A stretch of 64,000 nt of DNA, from NCBI GenBank assembly GCA_910576855.1, contig CAJTJP010000006.1:1-64000 (forward strand), given 5' to 3'. Positions 34,479 through 44,735 of the stretch are shown piece after piece. This DNA is from Erysipelotrichales bacterium. GTDB lineage: Bacteria > Bacillota_I > Bacilli_A > Erysipelotrichales > Erysipelotrichaceae. Position numbers and translations under genes: made by a program. The stretch's first letter is position 1, and each line of letters opens with the position of its first letter. Under the pieces are notes generated by a model that was given only the letters and a program-made list of their open reading frames with translations, did no database searches and was not told the DNA's origin.

Positions 34479-34892
34479 ATGAGCTCTGACATCTTAAATA
34501 AGATTCCTAAACTGAATTACGGCGATTTAATCAAGGATATTAAAAAGGAAACCGGTTTGACCGCCGAAAAGCTTTCTATAATAACCGGTATTCCGAAATC
34601 AACAATTGACAAGATCACATCGAACAGACTGAAAAAGGGGCCGACTGCAGCGCAATTATTTAAAATTACTTATGCGAGTCGATATAATACAATCAAATGG
34701 GTTTCCGATCAGTTGGGAGTCAATGTCATCAGCGGGATGAAACAGGATTCGCAGGAGAATCTCAGTGCCGATGAATGGGAAATCATAAAATTACTGAGAC
34801 AGTTTAATAATCCTGCGGTTACTAAGAATTGTAAGAATCTTTTGAGGGAAATCGGCGGTCCTGTGAGGGAGAGTGTCGATCCTCAAGAGTAG
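34479..34892 (+). CDS. Small HTH (XRE-like) DNA-binding protein, paralogue 3
   Basis: 137 residues from MSSDILNK at 34479 (GAGGAGG 8-9 nt upstream); an earlier in-frame start has no ribosome-binding site. Helix-turn-helix at about 20-60: LIKDIKKETGLTAEKLSIIT, G-I-P-K-S-T-I-D-K-I-T, then a basic turn. This echoes the Y-x-V-L-S-K-I-T pattern of the HTH proteins at 3964 and 6906. The C-terminal half includes SADEWEIIKLLRQF, similar to helical tails of phage-type repressors. It is a stand-alone gene convergent with metA; target unknown. A TATAAT at 34448-34453 could be its -10 box. Confidence 0.65.
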   Translation: MSSDILNKIPKLNYGDLIKDIKKETGLTAEKLSIITGIPKSTIDKITSNRLKKGPTAAQLFKITYASRYNTIKWVSDQLGVNVISGMKQDSQENLSADEWEIIKLLRQFNNPAVTKNCKNLLREIGGPVRESVDPQE

Positions 34893-34913
34893 TTGAAGCG
34901 CTGCATATATGTG

Positions 34914-34939
34914 AAGGTCGATGGCACGGTGTCGGCCTT
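34914..34939 (+). terminator. Terminator of HTH paralogue 3
   Basis: AAGGTCGA pairs with TCGGCCTT (one G-U) followed by TTTTCATTTT. Confidence 0.7.
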
Positions 34940-34964
34940 TTCATTTTGTATATATATGAAGAAG

Positions 34965-35026
34965 AAAGCGTCTGTTTGTTGATGAAGTGATATATCATTT
35001 TCATCACTGTTACAGACGCTTTTTTG
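34965..35026 (-). terminator. Long hairpin between convergent genes, probably ends metYA
   Basis: AAAGCGTCTGT (34965-34975) pairs with ACAGACGCTTT (35012-35022) around an inner TGATGAA/TTCATCA stem. T-rich on both sides, so it may work in both directions. Confidence 0.7.
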
Positions 35027-35064
35027 ATTATCTGATGAATATGTTGATTCATTCATTAGGGCTT

Positions 35065-35985
35065 CTATAGAAATTCTATTTGATTTAAATCATACGGAGT
35101 CATTTGATATACATAATTCAGCCAGTTTCGATATAACAGGTTCGCATGAGAGCGCCATGTGAGCACAGGCTCTTGTGTCGGGTCGTCCTGCGGAAAATAG
35201 TTACAGGGGATGTGAATCGGCTTGCCTGCTTCCTTATCGCGAAAGTATTCCTGCGCCAGTGTTTCGACGCCGTACTCTAAATGTCCGAGGATAAATATTT
35301 GTCTGAAATCCTTTTTCGCACAGATATTCGTTCCCGATGTCATACTTTCCGAAAGCACCTCGAGTTCCTTTATGTCCGCCAGTGCTTTTTCATCAATTCC
35401 GGTATGGCGGGAATGCGGAGTCATATGTATTTCATCGAATCCGTTTGTTAAAAAATTATATTCATCGCACAGGCGCTGCGAAAATATTCCAAACATTTTT
35501 TCTTTCAACAGGTGCTTTTGTATGTTGTAGTGGTAATAGAGTCCTGCCTGTGCCCCCCAACAGATATGGAGTACGGAGAATACATGGGTCTTGCTCCAGT
35601 CCATGATTTCACACAGCTCAGGCCAATAGTCGACTGCTTCAAAAGGAAGCTGTTCTACCGGTGCACCGGTGATAATCAAGGCATCATAGTATTTGTCCTT
35701 GAATAGGGTGAAGTCATCGTAAAATTTCACAAGATGGTCTTCGCTTGTGTTTTTTGATTTATGGGATGAAATTTTCATAAAGTCAATATCTACCTGCAGC
35801 GGTGATTTACTGATCAATCTTAAGATTTGGGTCTCTGTTTCGATTTTTTTCGGCATTAAATTTAAAATGGCGATTTTTAGCGGGCGGATATCCTGTTTCT
35901 CGGCGATGTCTTCCTCAAGTGCAAATATCTTTTCACCTTCCAGTATGCCCTTGGCAGGAAGATCGCTCGGAATATTGATCGGCAT
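35065..35985 (-). CDS. metA: Homoserine O-acetyltransferase MetA
   Basis: 306 residues, MetA (class I glutamine amidotransferase-like) family. Catalytic Cys lies in HICWGAQAGLYY (about 142), with the H-x-E pair in ILGHLEYG (about 235-237). Residue 111 is Glu in TGAPVE; in this family Glu111 goes with acetyl-CoA use and Gly111 with succinyl-CoA, so the product is likely O-acetyl-L-homoserine. The start overlaps the metY stop (TAATG), so the genes are translationally coupled; MetY uses O-acetylhomoserine, which supports this. First committed step of methionine synthesis, cytoplasmic. Confidence 0.92.
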   Translation of the reverse strand: MPINIPSDLPAKGILEGEKIFALEEDIAEKQDIRPLKIAILNLMPKKIETETQILRLISKSPLQVDIDFMKISSHKSKNTSEDHLVKFYDDFTLFKDKYYDALIITGAPVEQLPFEAVDYWPELCEIMDWSKTHVFSVLHICWGAQAGLYYHYNIQKHLLKEKMFGIFSQRLCDEYNFLTNGFDEIHMTPHSRHTGIDEKALADIKELEVLSESMTSGTNICAKKDFRQIFILGHLEYGVETLAQEYFRDKEAGKPIHIPCNYFPQDDPTQEPVLTWRSHANLLYRNWLNYVYQMTPYDLNQIEFL

Positions 35986-37253
35986 TAGGCGATGGCCGCA
36001 AATGCGCTTTTCAAATCGCTCAGAATATCGTCCGCATGCTCAATGCCGCAGGATAAACGAATCAGACCCGGAGTGATTCCTGCATTTACCAACTGCTCGT
36101 CGCTGAGCTGCCTGTGGGTGGAGCTCGCCGGGTGCAGGACGCAGGTGCGGATATCGGCTACGTGTACTTCTAAGGATATAAGCTTCAGCTGGTCGATAAA
36201 GGCTGCGGCACGCTCTCTGCCGCCTTTGATGGAAAATGAAATGACACCGCTGCAACCCTTTGGCAGATATTTCTCTTTGAGGGCATGGTAGGTATCGTCA
36301 CTTAAGCCCGGATAATGGATGAATTCCACATCAGGCTGTTCTTTTAAGAATTCTGCGATGATTTGCCCGTTGGCGCAGTGCTTGTCCATTCTGACCGCTA
36401 ATGTTTCCAGTCCTAAGTTCAGCAGGAAGGCGGAGTGTGCGGAAGGATAGCATCCTAAATCACGCATAAGCTGTACGCGTGCCTTTGTGATATAGGCACT
36501 TTCCTTAAAGCTCTCTGTATAGATGATGCCGTGATATGAGGCATCCGGTGTTGTCAGTCCCGGGAATTTGCCGTTGTTCCAGTTAAATTTACCGCTGTCC
36601 ACGATCACACCGCCGGGCTGCAGCGCATGACCGTCCAGGTATTTCGTGGTGGAATGGATGATGATATCAGCTCCGAATTCAAAGGGACGGCATAGGTATG
36701 GGGTTGCGAATGTATTATCAATCAGCAACGGAACCTCGTGTGCATGTGCTACCCTTGCGAATTTTTCAATGTCCAGTACATTCATAGCGGGGTTCGCCAT
36801 AATTTCGCCGAACATCGCCTTTGTGTTGGGACGAAAGGCTTTATTCAGCTCATCCTCATCAGCATCGGGATCAACAAAGGTCACATCAATGCCGAATTTC
36901 TTCAGCGTGATGGAGAAGAGATTGACCGTTCCGCCGTAAATCGTGGAGGAGGTAACCATATGATCTCCGCTTTCTAACAGATTCAAAAGTGCGATAAAGG
37001 TTGCCGCCTGTCCGGAAGTTGTGCACAGCGCACCGACACCGCCTTCTAGGGCTGCAATCTTTTTTTCCACCGCGTCTACGGTCGGATTTGAAATTCGCGA
37101 GTACATGTGTCCTTCTGCGGTCAAATCGAACAGCTGTCCGACGAATTCGGTGGAATCGTATTTATAGGTAGTGCTTTGATAGATCGGCAGCGCTCTCGGC
37201 TCGCCGTTTTTTGGTTCATATCCTGCGTGTAAGCATTTTGTTTCAACCTTCAT
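35985..37253 (-). CDS. metY: O-acetylhomoserine sulfhydrylase (MetY-type)
   Basis: 422 residues from MKVETKCLHAG (37253; AGGAG 8 nt upstream), not the in-frame ATG six codons earlier, which overlaps that site. Cys/Met metabolism PLP enzyme: substrate loop YSRISNPTVDAVEKK, and PLP lysine in IIHSTTKYLDGH (about 205-216). Converts O-acetylhomoserine and sulfide to homocysteine. It overlaps metA by one base, forming a two-gene operon metY-metA. A cystathionine gamma-synthase role is less likely given the long MetY-type insert (KFPGLTTPDASYHG). Confidence 0.9.
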   Translation of the reverse strand: MKVETKCLHAGYEPKNGEPRALPIYQSTTYKYDSTEFVGQLFDLTAEGHMYSRISNPTVDAVEKKIAALEGGVGALCTTSGQAATFIALLNLLESGDHMVTSSTIYGGTVNLFSITLKKFGIDVTFVDPDADEDELNKAFRPNTKAMFGEIMANPAMNVLDIEKFARVAHAHEVPLLIDNTFATPYLCRPFEFGADIIIHSTTKYLDGHALQPGGVIVDSGKFNWNNGKFPGLTTPDASYHGIIYTESFKESAYITKARVQLMRDLGCYPSAHSAFLLNLGLETLAVRMDKHCANGQIIAEFLKEQPDVEFIHYPGLSDDTYHALKEKYLPKGCSGVISFSIKGGRERAAAFIDQLKLISLEVHVADIRTCVLHPASSTHRQLSDEQLVNAGITPGLIRLSCGIEHADDILSDLKSAFAAIA

Positions 37254-37281
37254 AGTGAAAACTCCTCTCATTTTAAGTTAT

Positions 37282-37310
37282 ATTTTACACATTTTTTGGG
37301 AGTTCTGCAA
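37282..37310 (-). promoter_or_regulatory. Promoter of metY-metA
   Basis: TTGCAG (37310-37305), 17 bp, TAAAAT (37287-37282), minus strand, about 28 nt before the start codon. The leader is too short for a SAM riboswitch or T-box. The DNA from 37311 to 37712 shows no other gene. Confidence 0.5.
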
Positions 37311-37712
37311 CGGTAAAGTGCATATCCGATAGCGTCATCAAGCAAATTTCGAATAATGTTAGCTAATTAGCGTATACATGCTTTATCTGTGCTCATGCGG
37401 TTATTCATTTTTTATAAAGAGATTTTCAATCCTTCATGATTTATATTATTTATAAACATTTTTAGATTTCATTTGATTGTTTAGAAAGCATATTTTCACT
37501 ATCCTAATCAATAGTTTACTAATCCTATATTTATATTGCATATTAAAAGGATCAACTCCTGTTGGATAAAAGGAATCGATCCCTATTATAATATCGGCTA
37601 TTATTTTGGGAACAATGAATCTTATTCGCTGTACAGTTTCCTAAACCTTTTGAAAATCCCCTGCTATTTTATTAAAAATACTAACACAGACAACATCACT
37701 ATAAGCGGCACT

Positions 37713-37970
37713 TCAAAAAATCATTTCTTTCCATAAGATAGGATCGTTTTTCATTGCCTGCTTATTTTCAAAAAATATACCGGAATCCATATTTCTCGGA
37801 ACATAAAATATATTACTGCGCATAAGAAACACGGCAGCGATCAAGATGACATTAACTATAATCGCCATGCTTTTGCTTAATACATTTGCCATACATAATA
37901 CACATACCCCCAATAACAATAATGTTTTTTCCGACAAATGGATTATCATACTTATGGTTACAGTTTTCAT
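37713..37970 (-). CDS. Small membrane protein, unknown
   Basis: 85 residues after AAAGG at about 8-nt spacing. Two hydrophobic stretches (LLLLGVCVLCMANVL and IIVNVILIAAVFLM) suggest two membrane helices with a polar C-terminal tail. No family was recognised. It lies alone between the methionine operon and the Wadjet genes and might be a boundary remnant of the defence island. The reading frame could be chance in AT-rich DNA. Confidence 0.35.
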   Translation of the reverse strand: MKTVTISMIIHLSEKTLLLLGVCVLCMANVLSKSMAIIVNVILIAAVFLMRSNIFYVPRNMDSGIFFENKQAMKNDPILWKEMIF

Positions 37971-38083
37971 AAATAACCTTTATTCTAATTCACAATTACA
38001 GTTTACTACGCACTAACTGATCTCATGTTAGTTCTTTCCTCCCAATCCGCCATTTTAATTGTTTTCTGCATCATTTCTTTTCT

Positions 38084-39295
38084 TTACTTATTTAGATAAT
38101 AGCTTATTATTTCTTGTTCAAGTTTCTTATTGAATTTAATCATGTAATTTATACAATTTGAATATTCATTTATAGTTTTTAAAGAATTCAATCTTTTAAT
38201 ATCATATTCTGACAAACTCTTCAAGCAGCTTGAATAATTTGTATTTTTCAAATCATCTTCACTCATATGAAATAAACCAAAAAACTGGTTCGTTTGCTCA
38301 CATAATTTTTTATGAATCAAAAAACCTCCTGCGTCAATATCCCCAAAATGAAGGTACTTTTTATCAGGATTATCACTTATCAATTTCTTAATAAATGCTA
38401 TCTGAGGTTTAGTGGCAAATCCACCCAAATATATGTAGCAATCATCACTAGTCATTCTTAGAAATGATGTTTTATTTTCTATTGTCATCACTTTATCTCC
38501 ATTTACAATTATGGCTTTTATTCTATCTATATCTTTTATCGAAAAAGATACACCTCCGGCCAAACCTTTAATATCAATTGTTTTATTTTCGTATTCAATG
38601 ATCACCGGTCCTTTCACACAAATATCTTGATCTGTATCATATATATTGAATCTTTCAAATAAATTTTCTTCTTCAAATACATCTTCACCGGCAGTAATAT
38701 AATAATTCGCAAGGAATGAATTAACTTGAGATTTCCTATTCTTTTCCAGATATTTGGAATCGCCAAAAATAAGTATAGAAGCTTCTCTTATATATAGAAA
38801 CTCTTTGTTATTTTCTAAAAAAGATAATGTTTTTAAAATATCCTCTTCTTTGACGATATCAAGTTGATTTGAAGTATTATTGATTGTATCTTCTAAACCG
38901 TTAATATAATAATCTGTGATTGCTCCTTTATTTCTAAATTTCTTAATAATAGCTTTCAATTCATCTACAGAAAAAGCCCTTGGAATAATGTTTAATTCAT
39001 TTGCTGCGTATTCTTCCAGTTTATTAATATTATCCAGGTTTAAGTAAATATTCTCATAATCTTCACTTAACTTTAATTTTGATGATGTAATATAATTGTT
39101 GTTTTCCAATGATTCTATTGCCTTGTTTACTTTTTCTTTTGCTTCTAAATTAGCGTTATAATCAGAATAATTTTTCAGTATTTTATTTATCGGCAAATTA
39201 ATCCTTTGATTTACCTTAGCATCTTTATGCATCGCTTTTCTTTTATAGTATTTTTTTAATAAAGCATTTACTATTTTTACTTCATACTTATTCAT
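38084..39295 (-). CDS. jetD: Wadjet nuclease subunit JetD
   Basis: 403 residues. The C-terminal half is a Toprim-like (DUF2220) nuclease domain with an acidic residue in VMTIENKTSFLRM (about 270) and D-x-D in HFGDIDAGGFLIHKKL (about 325-340). The N-terminal half is helical, like DUF3322. JetD cuts plasmid DNA after the JetABC condensin-like motor has extruded it. It is the last gene of jetA-B-C-D and overlaps the JetC end by 8 nt. Domain order and gene order match known Wadjet systems. Confidence 0.9.
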   Translation of the reverse strand: MNKYEVKIVNALLKKYYKRKAMHKDAKVNQRINLPINKILKNYSDYNANLEAKEKVNKAIESLENNNYITSSKLKLSEDYENIYLNLDNINKLEEYAANELNIIPRAFSVDELKAIIKKFRNKGAITDYYINGLEDTINNTSNQLDIVKEEDILKTLSFLENNKEFLYIREASILIFGDSKYLEKNRKSQVNSFLANYYITAGEDVFEEENLFERFNIYDTDQDICVKGPVIIEYENKTIDIKGLAGGVSFSIKDIDRIKAIIVNGDKVMTIENKTSFLRMTSDDCYIYLGGFATKPQIAFIKKLISDNPDKKYLHFGDIDAGGFLIHKKLCEQTNQFFGLFHMSEDDLKNTNYSSCLKSLSEYDIKRLNSLKTINEYSNCINYMIKFNKKLEQEIISYYLNK

Positions 39296-42200
39296 AGAAC
39301 TTAATTGCTCCTATAATCATATTACTTTTATTAATCTTTTTAATTGGTATTACAGCATCGCATTCTTTACCGATGGAATCTAATTTATTAGGCGGCGCGC
39401 AGAAAATTACTTGGAAATCTTGTGTCTTAAAGAAATCGAGCATTATCTTAATATTCTTATCACTCATCTTTTCAAACGGTTCATCAATAAACACCAATCT
39501 GGTAGAATTTTTACGAGCATTATAAATTATAGATAACGCCGCTGAAAGTATAATTGTATATGGAATCTGTGTACCGGCACCGGAATTGTATCCGGCTAAT
39601 TTTGATAATCTACCACCAGTTATATCTTCGTTATTAACAATAACTTCATATTCCATATAATTACGATAATCAGCGAAATCATTTAAAAGATCATTATTGT
39701 TTTTAGAAATAATTCTATTAACAATTTCTTTCAGCTCTTCTTCTCGTTTAGTTGCTTCATTTTCATCATATTCAACAACAGATCCAATCATCATTTGACC
39801 ATTATCAATTCTATTTGTTTTCTGTAGATAATCGGCATACTCAAAAATTCTTGCGTAATCTGATGTTCCGGTAACATTCTTAACATCGAATTGGTATGTA
39901 GTAGTAAATTGAAGCTTCTTTAACTGTCTATTGATATCTTTAATATCAGCTTGTGCTTCTTCAATATTTGTTTTTATCTTCAATACGAATTCATTCTTAA
40001 ATATTCCTTCGTATTTTTTTGTTTGGGCGACTAATTTTGCTTTAATCCCCTCAAAGTCATCAACCTGTAACCTATTCTTTCTCTTTCTATATTCGTGCTC
40101 ATATTCAATACCGACAGGCAATGATTCTTCAGGACGTTTGCCGGCATTGTATACGGATTGTTTATTTGTAATATCACGTTCACAAGACCTTTTTTCAGTT
40201 TCCGCCCTTAAACGCGTTGATGCAATCATGATATCTCCTGTTTCTCGTTTTCCTTCAATAAAATAATTATATTCATCTTTAGCTCCTCTTACCTCGCTAG
40301 GGTAATCAATAGATAAATTATCTAACTTGTTTTCAGAATCAATATTCTCAGTTTCTAATTTATTATTAATTGATTCTAAGTTTTTATTCTCTGATTCAAA
40401 TTTGATCTTATCTTGTCTATTAATATCAATAGATTTATTTAAGGTTTTCAATTTACCTTCTATTTCGGAAATACGTTCAACCAATAATAAATACTCATTA
40501 TTATGTTTGAGTGCTGCTTCTAATTTTTGAATTCTATCATTACAATCATATATTTCTATTTGATTTAACGAATTATTTTTAGGCGCTTCTAAATCATATT
40601 CCTTATTAATAAGCTGATTGATAACTTTAGTAGAAGTAATCTTGCTTGCATTTATATTCTTTTCTTCCAACAACATTCTTTCTTGATCTTCTAATGACCG
40701 TTTTTGTGTAATGGCTCTATCCTTATTCAACTGAACAGCATCTTCGCCTAAGCAATATGATCCTAATTTCTTGAAATTCAAGAAAGTTACAGCCATATTT
40801 CTAGAAATCTTACCCTCTTTAGAAATAGCATTTTCATACTTTGAAACTTCTTCCATTTCAACAGCATGAATTCTTCCGAGCCAATATGCAAAATATTTCC
40901 TTGCGGTTTCGTTTCTGATTTCTAATTGGTGCAGCAATGAATCATCTAAAACATCAAAATCTTTACGGCACAATAACGGAGTATTTACTAATTCAACGTA
41001 TTTATATTGTGAATTATTTATAACTTCATTTGCAATATGAAAGTATTCAGGTTCTACTAAGATGCTATATCTATGTATACCTAAAAATGTTTCAACGGAA
41101 TTTCTCCATTCTTCATTTTTCAATTCAATAACAAACGAACTCGAAAATCTAGCTTCACTATTGATTTTTAGTTCTTTAAATTTAGTATTTATTTCTTTAA
41201 TTAATCCTAGTTGATTAGATACTCTTGAATAATCCGGAAGATTCTTTTCACAAGCCTTAATTATTTTGTCAAGATTAATTATTTGCTCCTGAACTTCTTT
41301 GAATGATGTTTCTAACGCATATCCTTCTTTATTTAATTTATCTAACAACTGGTCAATTTTATTTCTAAACTCATTGATTTCATTATTTTTAAAAGAAGAA
41401 GGAATGTCCGGATCCGATAAATTAGACAATTCAAAATCCAAAGACATGCTAATTGAGTATTCATTTATCCGCTTTAATAATACATTCAACGCATTGATTT
41501 TTTCTATGTATGAATCTGCTTTATCTTGTAATTGTTTAAGTTTATCTTTTTCATCTTGAATAGCCTTTGTTCCATCCATTTGATCGAGCTGACGATTTGC
41601 ATTTCTTAATTCAATATCCTTTTGTTCTTTATCTGATTCTTCTTGTTTTAATAAATCTGATAATCTATCAATTTCAAATAAATTATCATTTATCTTTTTC
41701 GCATTTGCCTCTATCTTTTTACTGTTATTCAATAAGCTTTTGTAAACTCTTTTTGCATCATCTTTTGCAAGTCGCGAATCAACTCGAGAATACTCATTAA
41801 ACGCTTGTAAAATAGCATCTAATTCTTTTATTTCTTTTTCAAGGACTTCAAATGATTTTGTAATATCATCAATACCCTCCTTTGCTTCCTTAAGTTTATT
41901 CAAGTTAATATTCTTATCCTCAAGTACAGATTCTTTAATAAATTGTTGAATTTTGGCTTCAGGATTATATGTCATAATGCTCTTAAGCTTCCTCTGGTAC
42001 TTTGTAATGCCTTCGTTTTGAAGTTTAAGACCGGTCATAGTCATAAATTTAACTACACCATTATTTTTATTCAATATCTCTGTTTTATTTTTATCTCTAA
42101 ATTGTTTCGAACTTAAAACATACTTTTTCCCTTCAAATTCATTAAAGAAAAAAATATCTTTTAATTTTTTATTTTCAAGAGAATACCAATAATTGTCAAC

Positions 42201-42581
42201 ATTATCACTTGAATTGGTTTCTAAGATAACACCTAATACAAAATCAGTATCATATAATTCATTATGATATTCTAAAGCGATATGTGTGTATACATTAGGA
42301 TAGCTACCGGATGGTCTAGCATATTTTCCGGTATCCGGATCAATTAAACATCTAGTGTAAGAAGCCAAAGTCCTTCTGCCAGATCCAATTCTTGTAGCAG
42401 ATGACGCTTTGTTGAAATCAGTATCACCGGTAAAGGCATATTTAATCGCATCAAGTACTGTTGATTTACCACATTCATTTTCACCGGTAATAAGAGATAA
42501 ACTTTTTCCAATAGGGATAGTTTTATCGACAAACCCATACCAATTCAATAAATATACTTGTTTAAGAAATATCTTACTCAT
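39288..42581 (-). CDS. jetC: Wadjet SMC-like ATPase JetC
   Basis: About 1,097 residues with the start at MSKIFLKQVYLLNWYGF (42581), which overlaps the jetB stop (TATGAGTAA) and has GAGGGG 8 nt upstream; the longer frame would run deep into jetB. Walker A is GENECGKST (about 32-40), long coiled coils fill 240-420 and 640-900, and the C terminus holds the signature region GGRLSKLAGYNSGAG and Walker B LVFIDEPFEKMSD. MukB-like motor of the loop-extruding complex that recognises small circular DNA. Confidence 0.92.
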   Translation of the reverse strand: MSKIFLKQVYLLNWYGFVDKTIPIGKSLSLITGENECGKSTVLDAIKYAFTGDTDFNKASSATRIGSGRRTLASYTRCLIDPDTGKYARPSGSYPNVYTHIALEYHNELYDTDFVLGVILETNSSDNVDNYWYSLENKKLKDIFFFNEFEGKKYVLSSKQFRDKNKTEILNKNNGVVKFMTMTGLKLQNEGITKYQRKLKSIMTYNPEAKIQQFIKESVLEDKNINLNKLKEAKEGIDDITKSFEVLEKEIKELDAILQAFNEYSRVDSRLAKDDAKRVYKSLLNNSKKIEANAKKINDNLFEIDRLSDLLKQEESDKEQKDIELRNANRQLDQMDGTKAIQDEKDKLKQLQDKADSYIEKINALNVLLKRINEYSISMSLDFELSNLSDPDIPSSFKNNEINEFRNKIDQLLDKLNKEGYALETSFKEVQEQIINLDKIIKACEKNLPDYSRVSNQLGLIKEINTKFKELKINSEARFSSSFVIELKNEEWRNSVETFLGIHRYSILVEPEYFHIANEVINNSQYKYVELVNTPLLCRKDFDVLDDSLLHQLEIRNETARKYFAYWLGRIHAVEMEEVSKYENAISKEGKISRNMAVTFLNFKKLGSYCLGEDAVQLNKDRAITQKRSLEDQERMLLEEKNINASKITSTKVINQLINKEYDLEAPKNNSLNQIEIYDCNDRIQKLEAALKHNNEYLLLVERISEIEGKLKTLNKSIDINRQDKIKFESENKNLESINNKLETENIDSENKLDNLSIDYPSEVRGAKDEYNYFIEGKRETGDIMIASTRLRAETEKRSCERDITNKQSVYNAGKRPEESLPVGIEYEHEYRKRKNRLQVDDFEGIKAKLVAQTKKYEGIFKNEFVLKIKTNIEEAQADIKDINRQLKKLQFTTTYQFDVKNVTGTSDYARIFEYADYLQKTNRIDNGQMMIGSVVEYDENEATKREEELKEIVNRIISKNNNDLLNDFADYRNYMEYEVIVNNEDITGGRLSKLAGYNSGAGTQIPYTIILSAALSIIYNARKNSTRLVFIDEPFEKMSDKNIKIMLDFFKTQDFQVIFCAPPNKLDSIGKECDAVIPIKKINKSNMIIGAIKFYE

Positions 42582-43209
42582 ACGAAATCCCCTCATTATC
42601 AATATCTTCTTCATATTCAATCCCATTTAAATCGGCTGTCATTTCTTTAACAACACTTAAAAACTGTTCTTTATCCATAGCAAACTGCAATGTTGGATAA
42701 AGCGTAATAACGGTATCTGATTTCATATCAGCTTCATTATAATTGATTAAACTAAATTTTTTAAATGTTCTTAAAGCGTTTTTTAATTCATTTGGAGACA
42801 TACTGATTGCATATTGTTTTTGCATATCAACAATATCTCCAAATTCAATATATGTTTCTTCAGCTTTACCAAATCTTTCAAGAAATAACAACCACAAAAC
42901 TAATAATGTAAGTACTTCATTGTTTGAAAAGGTAACATGACTAATTTTCTTCAAACCAATTGTTTCTATATCAGCTTCATTTTGAATTAGCATTGCATAT
43001 TTTAATTCATCATCTACGACAATGTCATATCCCATAATCTTCAAATAGCTTGAGATATCTACTCTATTAGAAGAATAAGAAAGGTAATCAAAAAGCATAG
43101 GATCCTTATCAGCTACAATAAAATTTGAATCCAGTAATTTTCTAACACATCTTTTAAACTTCATTAATTCATCATCACGAAGTTTTTCTAAAAAATCGTA
43201 ATATGCCAT
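42574..43209 (-). CDS. jetB: Wadjet MukE-like subunit JetB
   Basis: 211 residues, winged-helix-rich, DUF4194-like by size, composition (ELVSYSSNRVD-type helices, IGLKKISHVTFSNNEVLTLLVLWLLFLER) and position between JetA and JetC. The ATG overlaps the jetA stop (TAATG) with AGGAGG 8 nt upstream. It should bridge the JetA kleisin and the JetC motor. Confidence 0.85.
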   Translation of the reverse strand: MAYYDFLEKLRDDELMKFKRCVRKLLDSNFIVADKDPMLFDYLSYSSNRVDISSYLKIMGYDIVVDDELKYAMLIQNEADIETIGLKKISHVTFSNNEVLTLLVLWLLFLERFGKAEETYIEFGDIVDMQKQYAISMSPNELKNALRTFKKFSLINYNEADMKSDTVITLYPTLQFAMDKEQFLSVVKEMTADLNGIEYEEDIDNEGISYE

Positions 43210-44606
43210 TATTCTTTCCTCCTGACTACCATGTTTGAAATAGATGCCACAGCAGTTTTTTCATATCCTTCATCAAGTTCAACAGTATATTCAAACGCTT
43301 CTTCTCCTGAGTAAATGAATGCTGAAGCAAACATCAATGCCTCTTCCTTATTCTTTACATATGTACTTTTTATAAACGGTAAATTTGTTTCTTTCAACAT
43401 CAACCTAAAGAAGTCATTTGTTCTTTCTATTGAATATGGGTTTATTGAATTCTCCAATAATTCTTCCGTAATACGCTTTTTCTCTTCCTCTGTCCAATCA
43501 ACAACTTCAACAGCGGTAGAACCGGTATTTATAATCTGTCGTCTGTTCTTTTGATATGATTTTCTTGAAATATACTTTTGAGAACCAATATCAACACAAT
43601 TTTTTAACGCGTCAATAATTGTTTCTTTTTCATTATCACTTATTTCTTTAATTCTTGTTAGTATTGTATCAATAGATGATTGTAAATTCATTCCGTTACT
43701 TGTAACTAATCTGATTCTCATGCTGGCTAATCGATAGTACTTATTGATCCTTTCATCAATCAGCTCCATATTTTCCGGGTATTCAATTGAAATGTAGTAA
43801 TATATTTCATCAATATACTTCGTCATCAAATCTTTTGATTCTTCAAATTTTACCTGCATTCGTTCACTATATTCTTTTACTGCTACTTCAAATAATGAAT
43901 CGTTCTTAAATTTCCGCAATTGATCTGATATACCCTTCAAAACAGATGGAATTAATCCATTATTTTTCATATAGAAATAATCTGTAAAAAATTTATCTAA
44001 AAACTGATCCCCAAGTAAATAATTTCCCATACTAGAAAAATCGTTAATTTCTGTAATCTGACCAAGGATAATTGAAATACTGTCTTTTAAATCCAGAACT
44101 TCATTTTTAAGTTCTGCTTCATCATCCATTAACGGCACAATTACTGAAGAAAATGGTCTGTCTTTTCGCACTGAATTTTCACTATAAGTACTTTGAAGAA
44201 TTTCATACATAGATAAAATTCTGTTAGAAATTGCTGCATCATTTTTTCTATTACTGATATGATTTAAAAAATCAATTATTCTTCTACAGTTAGAAGTTAT
44301 ATTTGTAATATATTCTCCGTTTCTTCCCAATTCCGGTTTTGATAACCATCCACATTCTCTGAATTTCCGAATAATTTTTACAGAATCTCTATCATCATAC
44401 TCAAAATCAGTATCATCATTTTTTACATGATACTGTTTATTACTAAGATACATTTCAAGCAGATCTTTTACATTCGTTTCGTAAAGAACCGGTGTTGATT
44501 TTGAATACTCAATTAATTCTGTAATACATTCGAAATAAATTCTCTTATTTATGCCGGTAAGAGGATTAAAAAATTTTTCGTTTCTTAACGTTTCAAATAT
44601 ATTCAT
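43209..44606 (-). CDS. jetA: Wadjet MukF-like kleisin JetA
   Basis: 465 residues from MNIFETLRNEKFFNPLTG (44606; AGGTG at suitable spacing), the DUF3375-like N-terminal pattern for JetA. Largely helical, with an N-terminal winged-helix region, central helices and a C-terminal segment before jetB. First gene of the operon. All four jet genes are intact, so the system is probably functional against plasmids. Confidence 0.85.
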   Translation of the reverse strand: MNIFETLRNEKFFNPLTGINKRIYFECITELIEYSKSTPVLYETNVKDLLEMYLSNKQYHVKNDDTDFEYDDRDSVKIIRKFRECGWLSKPELGRNGEYITNITSNCRRIIDFLNHISNRKNDAAISNRILSMYEILQSTYSENSVRKDRPFSSVIVPLMDDEAELKNEVLDLKDSISIILGQITEINDFSSMGNYLLGDQFLDKFFTDYFYMKNNGLIPSVLKGISDQLRKFKNDSLFEVAVKEYSERMQVKFEESKDLMTKYIDEIYYYISIEYPENMELIDERINKYYRLASMRIRLVTSNGMNLQSSIDTILTRIKEISDNEKETIIDALKNCVDIGSQKYISRKSYQKNRRQIINTGSTAVEVVDWTEEEKKRITEELLENSINPYSIERTNDFFRLMLKETNLPFIKSTYVKNKEEALMFASAFIYSGEEAFEYTVELDEGYEKTAVASISNMVVRRKE

Positions 44607-44735
44607 AAATATCACCTCAGTCCCCTATTTATTACAAATAATAAATTCCCATCAAATACAGTGTATATGGAAGATACACTCTATTCTGAATTAATTTCGC
44701 GCATAACACCGTTTTATCAAGGAATCCTCATAAAT

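Noticed and set aside
37254-37712. SAM riboswitch or T-box before metY
   Set aside because: A promoter 28 nt before the start leaves no room for a leader, and no conserved riboswitch cores were seen.
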